A DNA stretch of 64,000 nt from Epiperipatus broadwayi (GCA_028023455.1 JAQFVV010006208.1:5870963-5934962); one strand, 5' to 3'; positions 36,386-47,814 are shown, numbered from the stretch's first letter. Notes: generated by a model not told the origin, from the sequence alone. A program made the numbers and translations.

Positions 36386-37025
36386 GGCTACTATAATACA
36401 TGGTGTTATTAGTGATTTAAATAAGTTAATCATGGAGTTGTTCATGGGGGGCTATTCTTGACCCTATGTTATTTTTGATCTCCATAAATATTTTTGCTTT
36501 GCCTTTAGATTCAGCAATTTATAGTTTTCTGATGATATTGGTCTATCTTGTGATGCTGGTTTTTATGATCTCAAATAGATTATTAATAAGGATTTGGCTT
36601 TAATTACTAATTGGCTCATAATAAACTGCCTAACAGTCATTTTTAATAAAATGATGGGTATTCACTTAGTAAAAATAAAATTCATTGCAATAAAATATGT
36701 AATTGTTGTAATTTTATGCTTGTTGATAACAATTGTTTTTAGGTGTTTTTATTAATTCTAATTTGTCTTGGTCAAGTCATCTTGCTTATTTGTGTTATTG
36801 ATTATTCCGGATTAATTGTTTGATTTATTATTTGGTGAAATTCTTGCCTAGATTACTTTTATTGAATATTTATATTGCTTTTTCTCAAAGTATATTTTTT
36901 AAAATATATCTCTTTGTACTGTTTATACACTATCCACATTATGTACTTTGTAAAATTATACTGTGCATATTATATTTGACCAATTCAAATTAACTTCTGT
37001 GCATGATATTTATAATAAGGGTTGT

Positions 37026-37925
37026 AAAAAATCACTAAACATCATATGATCACCATTCTTTATGCTTACACAAGCTGTTTACGCAGAGACAAAACTCTGC
37101 ATACATTAGCACCATTCAGTGCAAGCCAGTGTAATCAATGAATGCAGGAACATTTGTGCATAAAATTTCTATCTAGTGCCTATTCATCCAATATCCCTAG
37201 TCTAGTTTCTAGTTTGTGGTTTTCATCATTGAGAAGCCTTTGATCTGAGAGCACTGCACCTAGATCTTAGACTCTTATGCAACCATCCAGCAGCCACTTT
37301 TTACTGTATTAGCTAACTATAAAGCCTTGAGTCTAAAATGAAAACACAATAAAGTTTTCAATTCAAGCTCAATAGTTTGTATAGTTATATAGATCTGAAC
37401 TCAATTCAGAATCCATACTTTTTGTTGTCTTTGGTTATTTTATAATCGCAGTCACTATAATCCCATTGAGCAGGATTGGTATTAAACTATTAAACATTTC
37501 ATGGTCACCATTTTTTATGCTTATACAAGCTATTTACACAGGAGCAAAATTCTCCATATAGTAGCGCCACTCAGTGCAAGCCAGAATAATGAATGGATGC
37601 AGGAAAGAGACCAAAAAGTATGGATGCTGAACTGAGTTCAGATCTATACAACTGTACAAACTAATGAGCTTGAATTGAAAACATTATTTTGTTTTCATTT
37701 TGGACTCAAAGCTTTATAGTTAGCTAATAAAGGAAAAGGTGGCTGCTGGAGGGGTTGCATTGGATCCTAAGATCTAGGTGCAGTGCTCTAAGATCCAAAA
37801 CTCTTCACTGATGAAAACTAAATAGGGATTTTATGCTCAAACCTTCCTGCATCCACTGATTACTCTGGCTTGCACTGAGTGGTACTACTGTATGGAGAGT
37901 TTTGCCTCTGTGTAATAATTGTATC
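37026..37925. repeat. Composite family B foldback B3
   Basis: A B left end at 37026 (AACATCATATGATCACC), a second at 37484, and a B right end at 37920. Inner arms share AGCCTTGAGTCTAAAATGAA and the inverse. Hammerhead cores decayed (AATGATGA near 37215-37235). Confidence 0.85.
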
Positions 37926-38219
37926 TGTTGTTAATCTTTAATTATTTAAAATGATTATTGATATATATCATCATCACTCATCGACATTTTTTTAATATAA
38001 AGTGTTCATTGTTAGTATTAGTTTAGACAAAATTTTTCAGTTAGCATTACCAAACTATAATTTGGAAAGTAGTCATAGATAATTGATTTACGATAATGTT
38101 AAATTGTTCCATTCTTTTGTTTCTTTTAATTCTCTAGATGTTACTCATATTTAATTTTTTATATTTAAAAAATGTTTGAAAAGTTAATTATCATATTGCA
38201 CGTAACTATTTTTATTATT

Positions 38220-38410
38220 AAACAGGCAAAACTCTCCATATATTAGCGCCACTCAATGCAAGCCAGAGTAATCAATGGATGCCAGAAGGCTTGTGCATAA
38301 AATCCCTATCTAGTGCCTACTCATCCAATACCCCCAGACTATTTTCTGGCTTGTGGCCTTCATCTACTGTACGGAGAGTTTTGCCTGTTTTAATAACAAT
38401 TATGAGCAAG
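38220..38410. repeat. Foldback repeat B4 (short)
   Basis: AACAGGCAAAACTCTCCATA and inverse GTACGGAGAGTTTTGCCTG. Internal part deleted across the hammerhead. Confidence 0.85.
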
Positions 38411-38689
38411 CATAAGAAATGGTGCTATTTTTATTATTGTATTAATTTTTATCTGTTTTTTATATGCTTATGTATAGCTATTATTTTTATTTGTGTGTGT
38501 GTATGTAAATAGGCTAGTTGCTATTTCCTATATTTAAAATTTGTTATTGTGGGTTTTTTTTTTAACGATTATAAATTTATTCATTATATGTTTGCACATG
38601 ATTAATGTATATATTGTTTTTGTAATAATTCTTCACACTAGTTTCTTCTTATGTGGACTTGTTTTATTTTATTATTTTTAATATACCGT

Positions 38690-39204
38690 GTAAATAATAA
38701 GTAAAATAAAATTATTATTATTATTTACAAAAAGCATATTCCTATTTGATTAACTCAGTACTAACGACATATAATAATTAGTAAATAAGAAATAAGTAGG
38801 TAATAATGTTTTATGTACATCGAGTTGTGATAATTAAGTATTCTGGATTGAATGCCAGAAAGGCTATTATGAATTGAATAACATACACATTGAAAACAAA
38901 AGTTCAAGGAATCAAAGTGTATCAATTCTTTGATAAAGTTATAAATTTTTTTTATAATAAATCAATCGACTAATAATATCAGGCAAGCTATTCTATATAT
39001 AAAAAAGGGATCCTCAAAAATAGTAATAATTCGAAATTTCTTCTATATTTGATATAAATTCTTAAAAATAATGGAAACTAATGACTTTTAGTACAAGTAA
39101 AAAATTATACTGGTAAACATATAAATTTGAAGGTTTTCCCTTTTGCTAATTTATGATTCCTAACTTCTTATTATAATAATAATAATAATAATAAAGTAAT
39201 ATTA
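38690..39204. other. AT-rich intron, nothing recognised
   Basis: Short ATT and TAA repeat runs only. Confidence 0.5.
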
Positions 39205-39295
39205 CTAATGCGTAAGCTTGTGGTTAAGACCTGTAGAGGTCCCTACCTTCGCATTTTCAACCGCACATGCTTTGGGTTTATTGCCTTAGTAAATA
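39205..39295 (+). repeat. Dispersed repeat J, copy 3
   Basis: GCGTAAGCTTGTGGTTAAGA and CCTGTAGAGGTCCCTAC as in copies 1 and 2. Confidence 0.75.
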
Positions 39296-39299
39296 TTAA

Positions 39300-39830
39300 A
39301 TAAATTTATAATGCAGGTTTAAGCCTGTACAATGTATTAATTTATATAAATAGTGCGTAATAGGTCTGCCCATCCCTCACATATATATGTATAAAAATGG
39401 ATTATTCTCCTGTACATGAGGGGTCAGAATGACTAATATGTCAACATGGGTAGGATTACAACCTTGGCACTAATAAGGGCTTTGAACGTTCAATCTTCAG
39501 ATTTTCAATGAAATGGAAGGCTGAAGAGTTGTGAGTTAAAATAGTTTGAAGCCTGTCCATTAAAGTATGAAGATTGGCTATCTTAATATAAAGCTGAGAA
39601 CTGATTATATATATATGTGAGGATAGTAATCTAGACCAACTGATGATTGCTGGTTTAGCATGAAATACGTATATTGGTGATTATTTATCTTTTCAACATG
39701 TGTGTGATCAGGTGGATCAGCAATATGAGATGGCACTGAGAGTCGTGGGTCGTGTGAAAGTCTGAGTTCGAATCCTGCCTATATTACATATATAAATGCA
39801 GGTTTAAGCCTGTACAATGTATTAATAATA
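39300..39830 (+). repeat. Family A repeat A5 with flanking direct repeats
   Basis: A single plus-oriented arm flanked on both sides by ATGCAGGTTTAAGCCTGTAC (39313 and 39800), so the unit looks like one repeat period or an insertion with a long duplication. The order is body, hammerhead, A-box-like region, GAGTTCGAATCC B box. The same flank follows A8 near 58955. Confidence 0.85.
39636..39680 (+). ncRNA. Hammerhead-like motif, family A, near complete
   Basis: ACCAA, CTGATGA (39640-39646), TTGCTGGTTTAGCAT, GAAA (39662-39665), palindromic helix III ATACGTAT, cleavage base A, TTGGT. Core complete; the pair next to the core is T/T. Sense to the Ig gene. Confidence 0.6.
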
Positions 39831-39837
39831 ATAAAGT

Positions 39838-39920
39838 TAAAACAGGCAAAACTCTCCATACAGTTTTAATAGCAGCTATGTGCAAGCATAAGAAATGTAA
39901 TCATGTGAATAATAAAGTTG
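39838..39920. repeat. Family B fragment B5
   Basis: AAACAGGCAAAACTCTCCAT then CAAGCATAAGAAATG and CATGTGA: two ends joined by deletion. Confidence 0.75.
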
Positions 39921-40218
39921 TGCTAACACACATGTAACGTAAAATTGTATAAATTAACAAATTAATTGTAGTCAACAAATTAAAACAGCGCTTTCGAGAA
40001 AATGTATTTCACATAATCATAGCCGTGAATGAAAATCTGACATGTTATTGGTCATAGTAACAGAATCCAAGTTAATATCAAATGATTGATGGTTTATTTT
40101 TTAAAATAATTGTCACTTAAAACTGAAGTATGGAATAGTTGATTTTTTATGAAACGCATTTTTCATTTGTGTGTGTGTTTGAAGATTTTGCAGTACATGT
40201 AATCTGGCTAACCTAAAG

Positions 40219-40706
40219 CAGGGGTGGGCAAATAGCAGCCCGAGGGCCACATGCGGCCCTCTAAGAGTTTTTATGTGGCCCTGCAAGACAGTCAGGGAAA
40301 TCCATCTTGAACTGAGATTTCCTTCCTGTGCATGACTGAAGATTCGTCTCTTATTTTCCACTAGGATGGCCACATCAATACACATGCACAGTGTAGATAC
40401 TATATGCAGGGCTTTTCCAGTTGATCTACTTAATTTCAATTTTGTCTTTGCATTAGCAAATATATACATTTCCAATTTTAGTGAAACCATGAACCCTCCA
40501 AAAAAATCAGTGGTGAATGTCATGTGTTTAATGAAGAATGGACAAACAAATATTTCTTTGGTAATACAGGGAATAAAGCAGTGTGTTTATTGCATCATGA
40601 AAAAAAGGTGCGGCCCTCCTCTAACCTTCACTTTTACAAAGTGGCCCCCGATGTGGCCCTCCACTAACCTCTGTGGCCCTCGAGCCAAAACAATTGCCCA
40701 CCCCCG
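40219..40706. mobile_element. Charlie-like hAT element, internally deleted
   Basis: Termini CAGGGGTGGGCAAA and TTGCCCACCCCCG are inverted repeats, with GGCCCT-rich subterminal repeats. The 8-bp flanks are identical, ACCTAAAG at 40211-40218 and 40707-40714, a hAT-type target duplication. Total 488 bp. It retains the beginning of a transposase. Confidence 0.92.
40489..40612 (+). pseudogene. hAT transposase N-terminal remnant
   Basis: ATG at 40489 reads Met-Asn-Pro-Pro-Lys-Lys. Across a run of seven A (40500-40506) the frame must shift by one base to continue as HVFNEEWTNKYFF and NKAVCLLHHEK. This is the start region seen in Charlie-like hAT transposases and domesticated relatives (EEWTxKYFF, then a Cys-containing VCL motif). 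It ends at the internal deletion. Confidence 0.75.
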
Positions 40707-40739
40707 ACCTAAAGGTTGCCAACTTTTTACATCTGGTGC

Positions 40740-41585
40740 AAAAATATAAAGAAGGTTTTTGAATTTTCACAGCTACCATACTTTATTATTATTTATTTAT
40801 TTAAAAAACATTTTTGTTAATATTATAAATTAATATGCACACATTTAATATAAAATTTAAGAAAAAATATAATTCAGTATGTGACTGTTAATTAATATAA
40901 ATAACTTTAAAACTAATTATTGTACACTATATCTGTATATTTAAATTTTATTTACTTAATTTTTAAAAAAAGATTTAAGCTCATTATTACGTTTTACAAA
41001 ACCAAATAAGCAACAATAAGTAAAAAAAAAAAAAAAGGGGGGGGGGTACAACATATTTATAAATAAAATAGCCTACATTATAAACAAGGAATAAAAGAGA
41101 TGGAATTGTTACATGTTATTTTTTGATTGCTATGATATATAAAATATATTAAAGTTAATTTTTACACTCTTGTTAATAAGCAGAGAGAAAAAAAAAAGTT
41201 AATGTTTATTTTTTTGATTATTGTATTACAATTTAAAGATTTATGTATTGAGTGATTTTATATTGTTAATATAATTTTAATATAGCAAAAGTATTTTTAA
41301 ATATATAATCAAAAAATGTAAATATTAAAATATCTAATAAATTTTTAGCAGCTTGTAAGTGCTTTAAAAATACAAGTTTACATTGAATAGTAAGAGATAT
41401 TATATTCAAATTACCATAGGACGCAGCGGCATATAAGATGTAACCTCTTTTTTATACACATTTTTTGGGGAAAAAATCATTTTATACATTTTTTCAAGAA
41501 TTTCCATAATAATTTACTATACTGATTTTCTAGTTATTTACGTTTACAAAAAATGTAACTAGGGAACTCTGTAATTAGATATCTA
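40740..41585. other. AT-rich intron, nothing recognised
   Basis: Poly-A and poly-G run at about 41022-41046; otherwise no feature. Confidence 0.5.
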
Positions 41586-41746
41586 ATAAACATCACATGA
41601 CCACCACTTCTTATGCTTGTGTATAACTGTTGTTAAAACAGGCAAAACTCACTGTACATATTGCCACACACAGCAAGCTAGAGTAATCAATGGATGCCAG
41701 AAGGCTTGTGCATAAAATCCCCATCTAGTGCCTACTCATCCAATAT

Positions 41747-41787
41747 CCGCAGAGTACTTTCTAGCTTGTGGCTTTCATCGGTGAGGA
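41747..41787 (-). ncRNA. Hammerhead-like motif, family B
   Basis: Minus strand: TCCTCA, CCGATGA (U4 to C), stem II-like AAGCCACAAGCTA, GAAA, palindromic helix III AGTACT, C, TGCGGA. Outer helix ATCCAA/TTGGAT. One core substitution. Confidence 0.45.
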
Positions 41788-42010
41788 GCCTTGGATCTGA
41801 GAGCACTGTACCTTGATCTTAGGTTCTAATACAACCCTTCAGCAGCCACCTTTTACCTTATTAGCTAACTATAAAGCTTTAAGTCCAAAATGAAAATACA
41901 ATAATGTTATGTTAAATAACGATACTGTTATAATGCTAATAAGGTAAAGGGTGGCTACTGGAAAGTTGCATTAGATCCTTAGATCGAAGTACAGTGATCT
42001 CAGATCTAAG

Positions 42011-42058
42011 GCTCCTCACTGATGGAAGCCACAAGCTAGAAACTTGTCAGGATATTGG
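42011..42058 (+). ncRNA. Hammerhead-like motif, family B
   Basis: TCCTCA, CTGATGG at 42019-42025 (last A to G), AAGCCACAAGCTA, GAAA, CTTGTC. One core substitution; helix III decayed. Confidence 0.4.
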
Positions 42059-42215
42059 ATGAGTAGGCACTAGATAGGATTTTATGAACAAACTTTCCTG
42101 CACCCATTGATTACTCTGGCTTGCACTGAGTGGTGCTACTACATGGAGAGATTTGCCTCTGTGTAAACACCTTGTGTAAGTATAAATAATGGTGATCATG
42201 TGATGTTTAGTGGTT

Positions 42216-42744
42216 ATATTAATATAAACCAGAAATGTTGAGTTTGTCTGAAATTACAACTCATAATTTTGATTATCCTTGCATAAAATGCACCCCATAT
42301 TTTAGGTATATTTTGAAGGGAAAAAGACATACCCTATATGCCAGTAAATATGGTATTACTACCATGTTTATTTAATCCAGAAAAGATTAGAATTTGAGGA
42401 TACTGTATTTTTGGTATTTTGTCTTTATTAATAACCATTAACTTTTTATTGCAAAATTAGCACTTTGAAGTACAATTTTCTTTCTATATATGAATTTGGG
42501 GGAAACAAAATGTTTATAATGACTTGTATTTATTTACTAGAGTAAAATCTTAGATTTGTTTCACTTCATTTTATCTGTACAGATAATGATAAATTTATAC
42601 ATGTGTTTATTTCATTTTCTATCCATATGATTAACACATTATAATGGTGTCTAGTGTATAGTGGCTCTCCCTGAGAAACAGTGTATAAGCGATGCATATG
42701 TTTCATTGTAATAATGCAGTTTGTATACTAATAGTATTACAAAG
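42216..42744. other. AT-rich intron, nothing recognised
   Basis: No feature seen. Confidence 0.5.
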
Positions 42745-43090
42745 AAATCAAGTCATGTGTCACATGACCTAATTTAACATGCTTGTATTACAAATGTTAT
42801 ATAATGAGCTTGCCAATGACTCTTAACAAGCTTTTCAGAATATCCCCAACCTCAGACCGGTTTCTGCTACCAGCTTTCATCAGTGAGGTACTAGGATATT
42901 CAAGCATTAGATTTGAAATACCAGGCCAAGCCCAGCACTTAGAAAATCTGAATTTTTCAGACACCCATATGTCTTCCTATCCAGCATCTCACTGTGGAAG
43001 CCAGTAGCAGAAAACGATCTAAGGTTGGGGATATTCTGAAAAGCTTGGTAAGAGCTATTTGCAAGCTCATTATGTAACTAATAGTATTAT
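42745..43090. repeat. Foldback repeat C3
   Basis: Starts AAATCAAGTCATGTGTCACA; arms share GAGCTTGC, AACAAGCTTTTCAGAATATC and CCCAACCTCAGACC. Left arm hammerhead complete; right arm decayed (CTGTGGA, AAAA). Confidence 0.88.
42849..42889 (-). ncRNA. Hammerhead-like motif, family C, complete core
   Basis: Minus strand: ACCTCA, CTGATGA (42877-42883 on +), AAGCTGGTAGCA with GCT/AGC pairs, GAAA (42861-42864), palindromic helix III ACCGGT, GUC cleavage triplet, TGAGGT giving six perfect helix I pairs. After an internal loop helix I continues AATATCC/GGATATT. Stem II has unpaired A beside the core, which is atypical. Confidence 0.6.
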
Positions 43091-43869
43091 ATACTGATTG
43101 AATATTATCTGATCCTGAAAATTTGGAAGCTGTTAAAGATTTATAAAGTATTAAAAAATTGGATTATATAGATCATAACTTATCACAGTCTTTATTATCT
43201 TTACTCAGTATTTATCAATATTAAATTTTTACAATTTAACCTTAAAATGCCAAACTCCCTGCACTTGTGATACAATCTTCTGCAAATAAATACCTTAATC
43301 ATTTTTACCAATTATTTATTAGACTAAAAATTATCATATTTTTTACCCCAAATTTATTCTTCAAACATCAATTAAAGATTAATATATCCATTATTATTCA
43401 ACACAACCATTAGTAATAATTGATTCAATTTTATTTCTCTTTTTCTTAAACCTCTTTTAATTTCACTATAGTTGCTTTAATCACAGAACAAAAACTTCTG
43501 GAAAAAAAAAATTAATCTCACAGATGCATGTCTATTCTGAATTAGCTTTCTTCAATTGGTCCATGTTACAATTTTTTACATGTCTTCATTTTCCTTTATA
43601 TTTATCCAATACCAATTACTTCCAATTTAATCTAAAAAGTGCTAAATTCCTGTCACTTAAATTTTAAATGTAACATTATCCTTCCCAAATAATCGCATTA
43701 ATGATTAGTATTAATCATTTTATCATGCCAGAATGGAGTTGAATTAAATATTCCATGTGATTGTGTTTAATAATAATAGATATATTAATTTTAAATTAAA
43801 GTTTAAAGTGTCTATCTGATCTAAAAATGATATGATAATTGTTGGCCTAACAAATGTGATTAATAATAA
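43091..43869. other. AT-rich intron, nothing recognised
   Basis: No feature seen. Confidence 0.5.
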
Positions 43870-44260
43870 GATTGTATAATGAGCATGAATAGCTCTTAAC
43901 AAGCTTTTCCAAATATCCTTATCCCCAGACCGGTTTCTAGCTGTTGGCTGTCATCAGTGAGGCTCTAGGACATTCAGAGTTTAGGTAGCTGGATTTGAAG
44001 ATATATATAGATGTCTGAAAATTTCTGATTTTCTACTTAATTAACTATTAGATAAATACTGGGTTTGACTTGGTATTTTTGATCTAAAGTCTGAATATCC
44101 TAGCATCTCACCGATGACAGCCAATAGCTAGAAACCGGTCTGGAATAAGGATATTTGGGAAAACTTGGTAGCTATTCATGCTTATTATATAACATTTGTA
44201 GTACAAGCTTATTAAATTAAGTCACATGATGTATGACTTGATTTCTGTGCAGTGATTAAT
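43870..44260. repeat. Foldback repeat C4
   Basis: Arms share ATGAATAGCT, TTCCAAATATCC and CCAGACCGGTTTCTAGCT. Ends AGTCACATGATGTATGACTT as in C1 and C3. Right-arm hammerhead has CCGATGA at 44111-44117. Confidence 0.88.
43923..43963 (-). ncRNA. Hammerhead-like motif, family C
   Basis: Minus strand: CCTCA, CTGATGA (43951-43957 on +), CAGCCAACAGCTA with AGC/GCT stem, GAAA, ACCGGT, GUC triplet, TGGGG. Core complete, C/A mismatch beside it. Confidence 0.55.
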
Positions 44261-44509
44261 AATAATCATTAAGATATTTATCTGGTTGTGATATTCTCAT
44301 AGTTGTGAATCCAGAAAGTTTGTTATCTTTACATTAAATTGTAGATGTAAATCACAAGAATATTTACCCCAAATTAAAATGAAGAATGATTTTGAGTGAA
44401 AGAAATACAATTTCTGGATTTATTTAGGCAGTGAAAAATTATTTGTTATAGAAAACAACTTTTATATAAATGTAATAATGCTCAAGGCTAAATGGGTTTT
44501 TAAATAACC

Positions 44510-44735
44510 ATTAGAAACCAATTAACATTTAGATAATCCTAATCTCAAACTGTTGTCAGGGCAACCTTTTAACAATAAAGATGGAACTCAAATTGTTGTC
44601 AAGGGAATCTTTTAATAATAAAGGTGGAATTCCACCTTTATTGTTAAAAGAAGGTTGTCTTGACAACGGTTTGAGATTGTTGATTGTTATCTATATTGAG
44701 ATTGTCTAAGTGTTGAATGGTTTCTAATGGTATAT
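44510..44735. repeat. Foldback repeat G2
   Basis: CAAACTGTTGTCAGGGCAAC, GGTGGAATTCCACC palindrome centre at about 44623-44636, and inverse arm TTGTCTTGACAACGGTTTGA; flanks AGAAACCA/TGGTTTCT. Confidence 0.88.
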
Positions 44736-44739
44736 ATAA

Positions 44740-45370
44740 ATATACACAGCAGTAGAATAACAAACTCAAGAACTAATCAGTCTTGAATTGAAATTCAATC
44801 CATCATTTTTGATTTTTGGAATACAAATATAATCTCAGGAGGAATTAACCATTCAACTATATTATTATTAATATAAACGAGCAAATAAAATCTCATTTCA
44901 CTAAAAAATTAATCAACTTAATTTAGAATTGTGATTGAATATGATATAATTAATTTATAATAACACTTAATTATTTTAAAAATTTTAACATTATTATTAT
45001 TTTGTAAATATTTTGCATCTAGATGAATAATCTGCTTTTTTGTGTGATAATAAAATTTAATTTGAATATTGCTTCTGTTATCCTTTTGATCAAGAGAGCA
45101 TTATTCTAGCATCAAATGTAAATATAAAATTCTACTAAATCAGATTTATGACACATTTAAAACTTGATAATTAATATTTTTTAGAATGTATAAATTAAAT
45201 ATTTTAATAGTAAAAGTATTTCCACACATTCTAAAATTCAAAACATTTCCATCTGTTAAAAATTTTCAATTTATATTATCTGACTGAATGGTAGACCAGT
45301 CTATTATTTATAAGGAATTGTGAATGGTTATTAACTTTCTTTCCTTACTATGTAAATAAATAGTATATAC
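44740..45370. other. AT-rich intron, nothing recognised
   Basis: No feature seen. Confidence 0.5.
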
Positions 45371-45464
45371 TTTTTTTATATATGTCAAAGCATTGACTGG
45401 GAAGTGAACCCAGACCGGCTGTTTGGAAGGCAATTATGCAAACCGCTAGGCCACCAATGCTTGA
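45371..45464 (-). repeat. tRNA-derived SINE, group i
   Basis: Inverse copy with GAAGTGAACCCAG (B box inverse) and GCTAGGCCACCAATGCTTGA; flanked by imperfect direct repeats AATAGTATATAC and AATAGTATACAC. Confidence 0.88.
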
Positions 45465-45734
45465 CAATAGTATACACTTTTGAGTGCAGAAAGCATTCAG
45501 TTTAATATTTTCATTAATTACTGTCTATTAACATCTGACAGGGATATTTATCACATGAAAATCCAACAGATTCCATCTGTTAAAAATTATCAATTTATAT
45601 TTTATGATGTTATATGATAAATTTTAGTGGGATTATCACAAATTTCTTAATCTAATATGTTAAATGAATGAACATTTAAAAAGATGTTATAAACAGAGGC
45701 TACATTGGTTTGTCAAATGGGAAGTTATATAACA

Positions 45735-45830
45735 TTTGAGCCCCTGAACTAACAAGGATTGAAATGTGATTCATAGATCGTTAATCCTCAAGTTGCCCAT
45801 TTTACCATTATGCTAAAGCATGTAGGGTTC
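45735..45830 (-). repeat. tRNA-like SINE group T
   Basis: Minus strand has TAGCATAATGGTAAAATGG (A box) and CATTTCAATCC (B-box-like). Confidence 0.6.
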
Positions 45831-46035
45831 TATTCCTAATGAGAATCAAATATTAGTAATCAGCCATGGTAGTCAAAGATATTTTTTAATCACCAAATTT
45901 ACTTTTAAGTATAAAATTTATGAAATTAAAATTAAAATATTATTTTGCAAGAATTTTTTCATATTATGTCAGTTTTAAGATTATTATTGTTGTCATAGAA
46001 CTAATGTTATTACTGGTATTATATTATGTTTACAG

Positions 46036-46332
46036 TTTCACGATCAAAAGGGGAGAAGCCCAGGTTCATTAAGCCATTGATTGACAAAATCATTAATGAA
46101 GGTGATCGAGTCTGTTTTGACTGTTCATACATAGGAACACCTGAGCCCTCTATTCGATGGTATAGAGATGGAAAAGAAATAAAGCCATCCCCAGATTTTA
46201 GGATATCTTATGATGGTTCTGTATCAAGACTTGACATTGTCGAAGCTTTTCTTGAAGATAATGTTAAGTTTGCATGCGAAGCAAAAAATTCAAATGGTGA
46301 GGCGAGAACTGTGGCTCAGCTCACCGTTAAAG
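46036..46332 (+). CDS. Exon c: I-set Ig domain
   Basis: Internal exon of 297 nt between an acceptor ending at 46035 (TTTACAG) and a donor GTAAAT at 46333. Both ends are phase 1 (Val codon at the start, Gly at the end), giving 99 codons. A short linker SRSKGEK leads into a full I-set domain: KPRFIKPL A-strand, cysteine in VCFDCSY, tryptophan in SIRWYRDG, and F-strand cysteine in KFACEAKN. The tyrosine-corner motif is degenerate (EDNVKF in place of DAGxY), which is unusual. The intron upstream is about 26 kb and holds most of the repeats in this window. The match to muscle Ig domains (GTPEPSIRWYRDGKEI) is strong; the specific protein is not identified. Confidence 0.93.
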
Positions 46333-47814
46333 GTAAATAGGTCATTTTAAAGTTTTAATAAAAAAAATGTGATGTTGACATGATCTAAATAAAGTATTTT
46401 AGTATATATATTTTTAATAAGCAAATCATAGCATAACTAAATAATATAAATATTTAAACAGCAAACAAATTAACACATTAACTATTGTTTTATACTATTT
46501 TCAGCTATATGTAAAAATCATTCTTTATATAGTTTAAATGTTAAAAATTAATAGCCAGTATTTTGTCATTTATATATTAACCCTTCAGCACTCCACTAAT
46601 ATTCTGATAGATTTCTTTGTTCTCACTAGATTTAAGTTTTCAACTTTCATTTTAATATTAAACCATTATTATTTATCAGAATATAATAAATTTGACCTCA
46701 TTCAATAGATATTTTTGTTTAGAAATTAAATAAATTTTAAAAAATCCCATTTGAATTTTAGAATTATTTTAAAAATTAGATTTTAATCAAAACAAAATGC
46801 TGTCATGTCATTTTTTGTTTAATGTTTGTTTAAAAATCTGAACGAATTATTTTTACTAACTACTAAATCTACCAATTTGTGCTTTAATAGTTTAAAATTT
46901 TTTGTAATTTTTACGATATCGCTAAATATTATAACAATCTGCTGAATGACCTCATTTCTAGAGAGCTATGTTTCCGGAAACTCTAATCCCTATAGTAACA
47001 ATATTCAGAAGAATATATTCTTTTAATATTTAAAAATAAAACATTTCTGTTAAAAATAAATATTAATAATATTTATTTTTAATTTCTAATAATTATTACA
47101 GAATTATGATACAAATATAATCATAACCTTTCTTAAAAATCAAGTTTTAGACTATCTTAATATTTTCTCGAAGTAATCTTGCATAGTTTGAGATCGCAAA
47201 ATATATAAGGGATATTCATCATCGTAGAGCTTGAGATAATTTGAAGAACTACAAATTTGATTTTTCTGCCATCATTTGAATTTTATTGTATTTAAATTAT
47301 TAAAAAATGGTAGTGTTGGGTTACACGTACTGTGGCCACTAGATGATGTTGCAAAACCACCAAGAAGCTGGCAAGTGTTAAACATCATATCTATATTAAC
47401 ATAAGTGTGTGTGTTTGTGTGTGTGTAAAAGATGAGCAAGACTAAATTATATTTGAGTTGTAAAATTTACAAAAATATTTTCAAAAAATCTACTTTATAG
47501 AACATGATTATATTTATTTATAATTTCCATTAAAATTGTTTTTAGATTATTGCAATTCCTACAAGAATCTCCAAGTTCAATAAAATAAAAAAGTCTAAAT
47601 ACATGATTAAATTCAGTTTTGTTTTTATCATTGAAGCGTGTGGTAGCAAGACTATGATTATAGACCAAATATTAATTACTGGTGGTAAAACTCTCCTATT
47701 GTTTAATACCTAATTACAGTTTTTATTCCAGAATGTTTATCCCCATTAGTTTCTTTAAATAATTAAATCTAAAATGATAATGAACTGAAGGTCTGTGATT
47801 ATGGTGTATTAGAT
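46333..47814. other. Intron after exon c, nothing recognised
   Basis: AT-rich; a short GT run at about 47405-47426. No exon seen. Confidence 0.5.

Larger units (their letters stand above)
35086..36990 (+). pseudogene. CR1/Jockey-like LINE reverse transcriptase, disrupted
   Basis: Successive fragments follow RT order: PNCLKIGVIIPMFKK near 35200; VCLDLSKAFDSVHHTIFL at about 35560-35620, the conserved motif around the first catalytic Asp; AILDPMLFLISIN-like at about 36450, followed by a frameshifted YSF.DD segment where the second catalytic Asp pair would be; and LGVFINSNLSWSSHLAYLCY at about 36740. The element is interrupted by a SINE (35375-35485) and a T-rich insert (about 35690-36385), and has frameshifts, so it is inactive. 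The RT motif order indicates a CR1/Jockey-group non-LTR element, different from the RTE copies. Confidence 0.8.
41586..42215. repeat. Foldback repeat B6 (about 630 bp)
   Basis: Terminal inverted repeats AACATCACATGACCACC and GGTGATCATGTGATGTTTAG. Best preserved B copy, with a hammerhead-like motif in each arm. Confidence 0.9.

Noticed and set aside
40113-40523. 136-codon minus-strand open frame
   Set aside because: Lies across and against the hAT element; no domain match and explained as a shadow frame.
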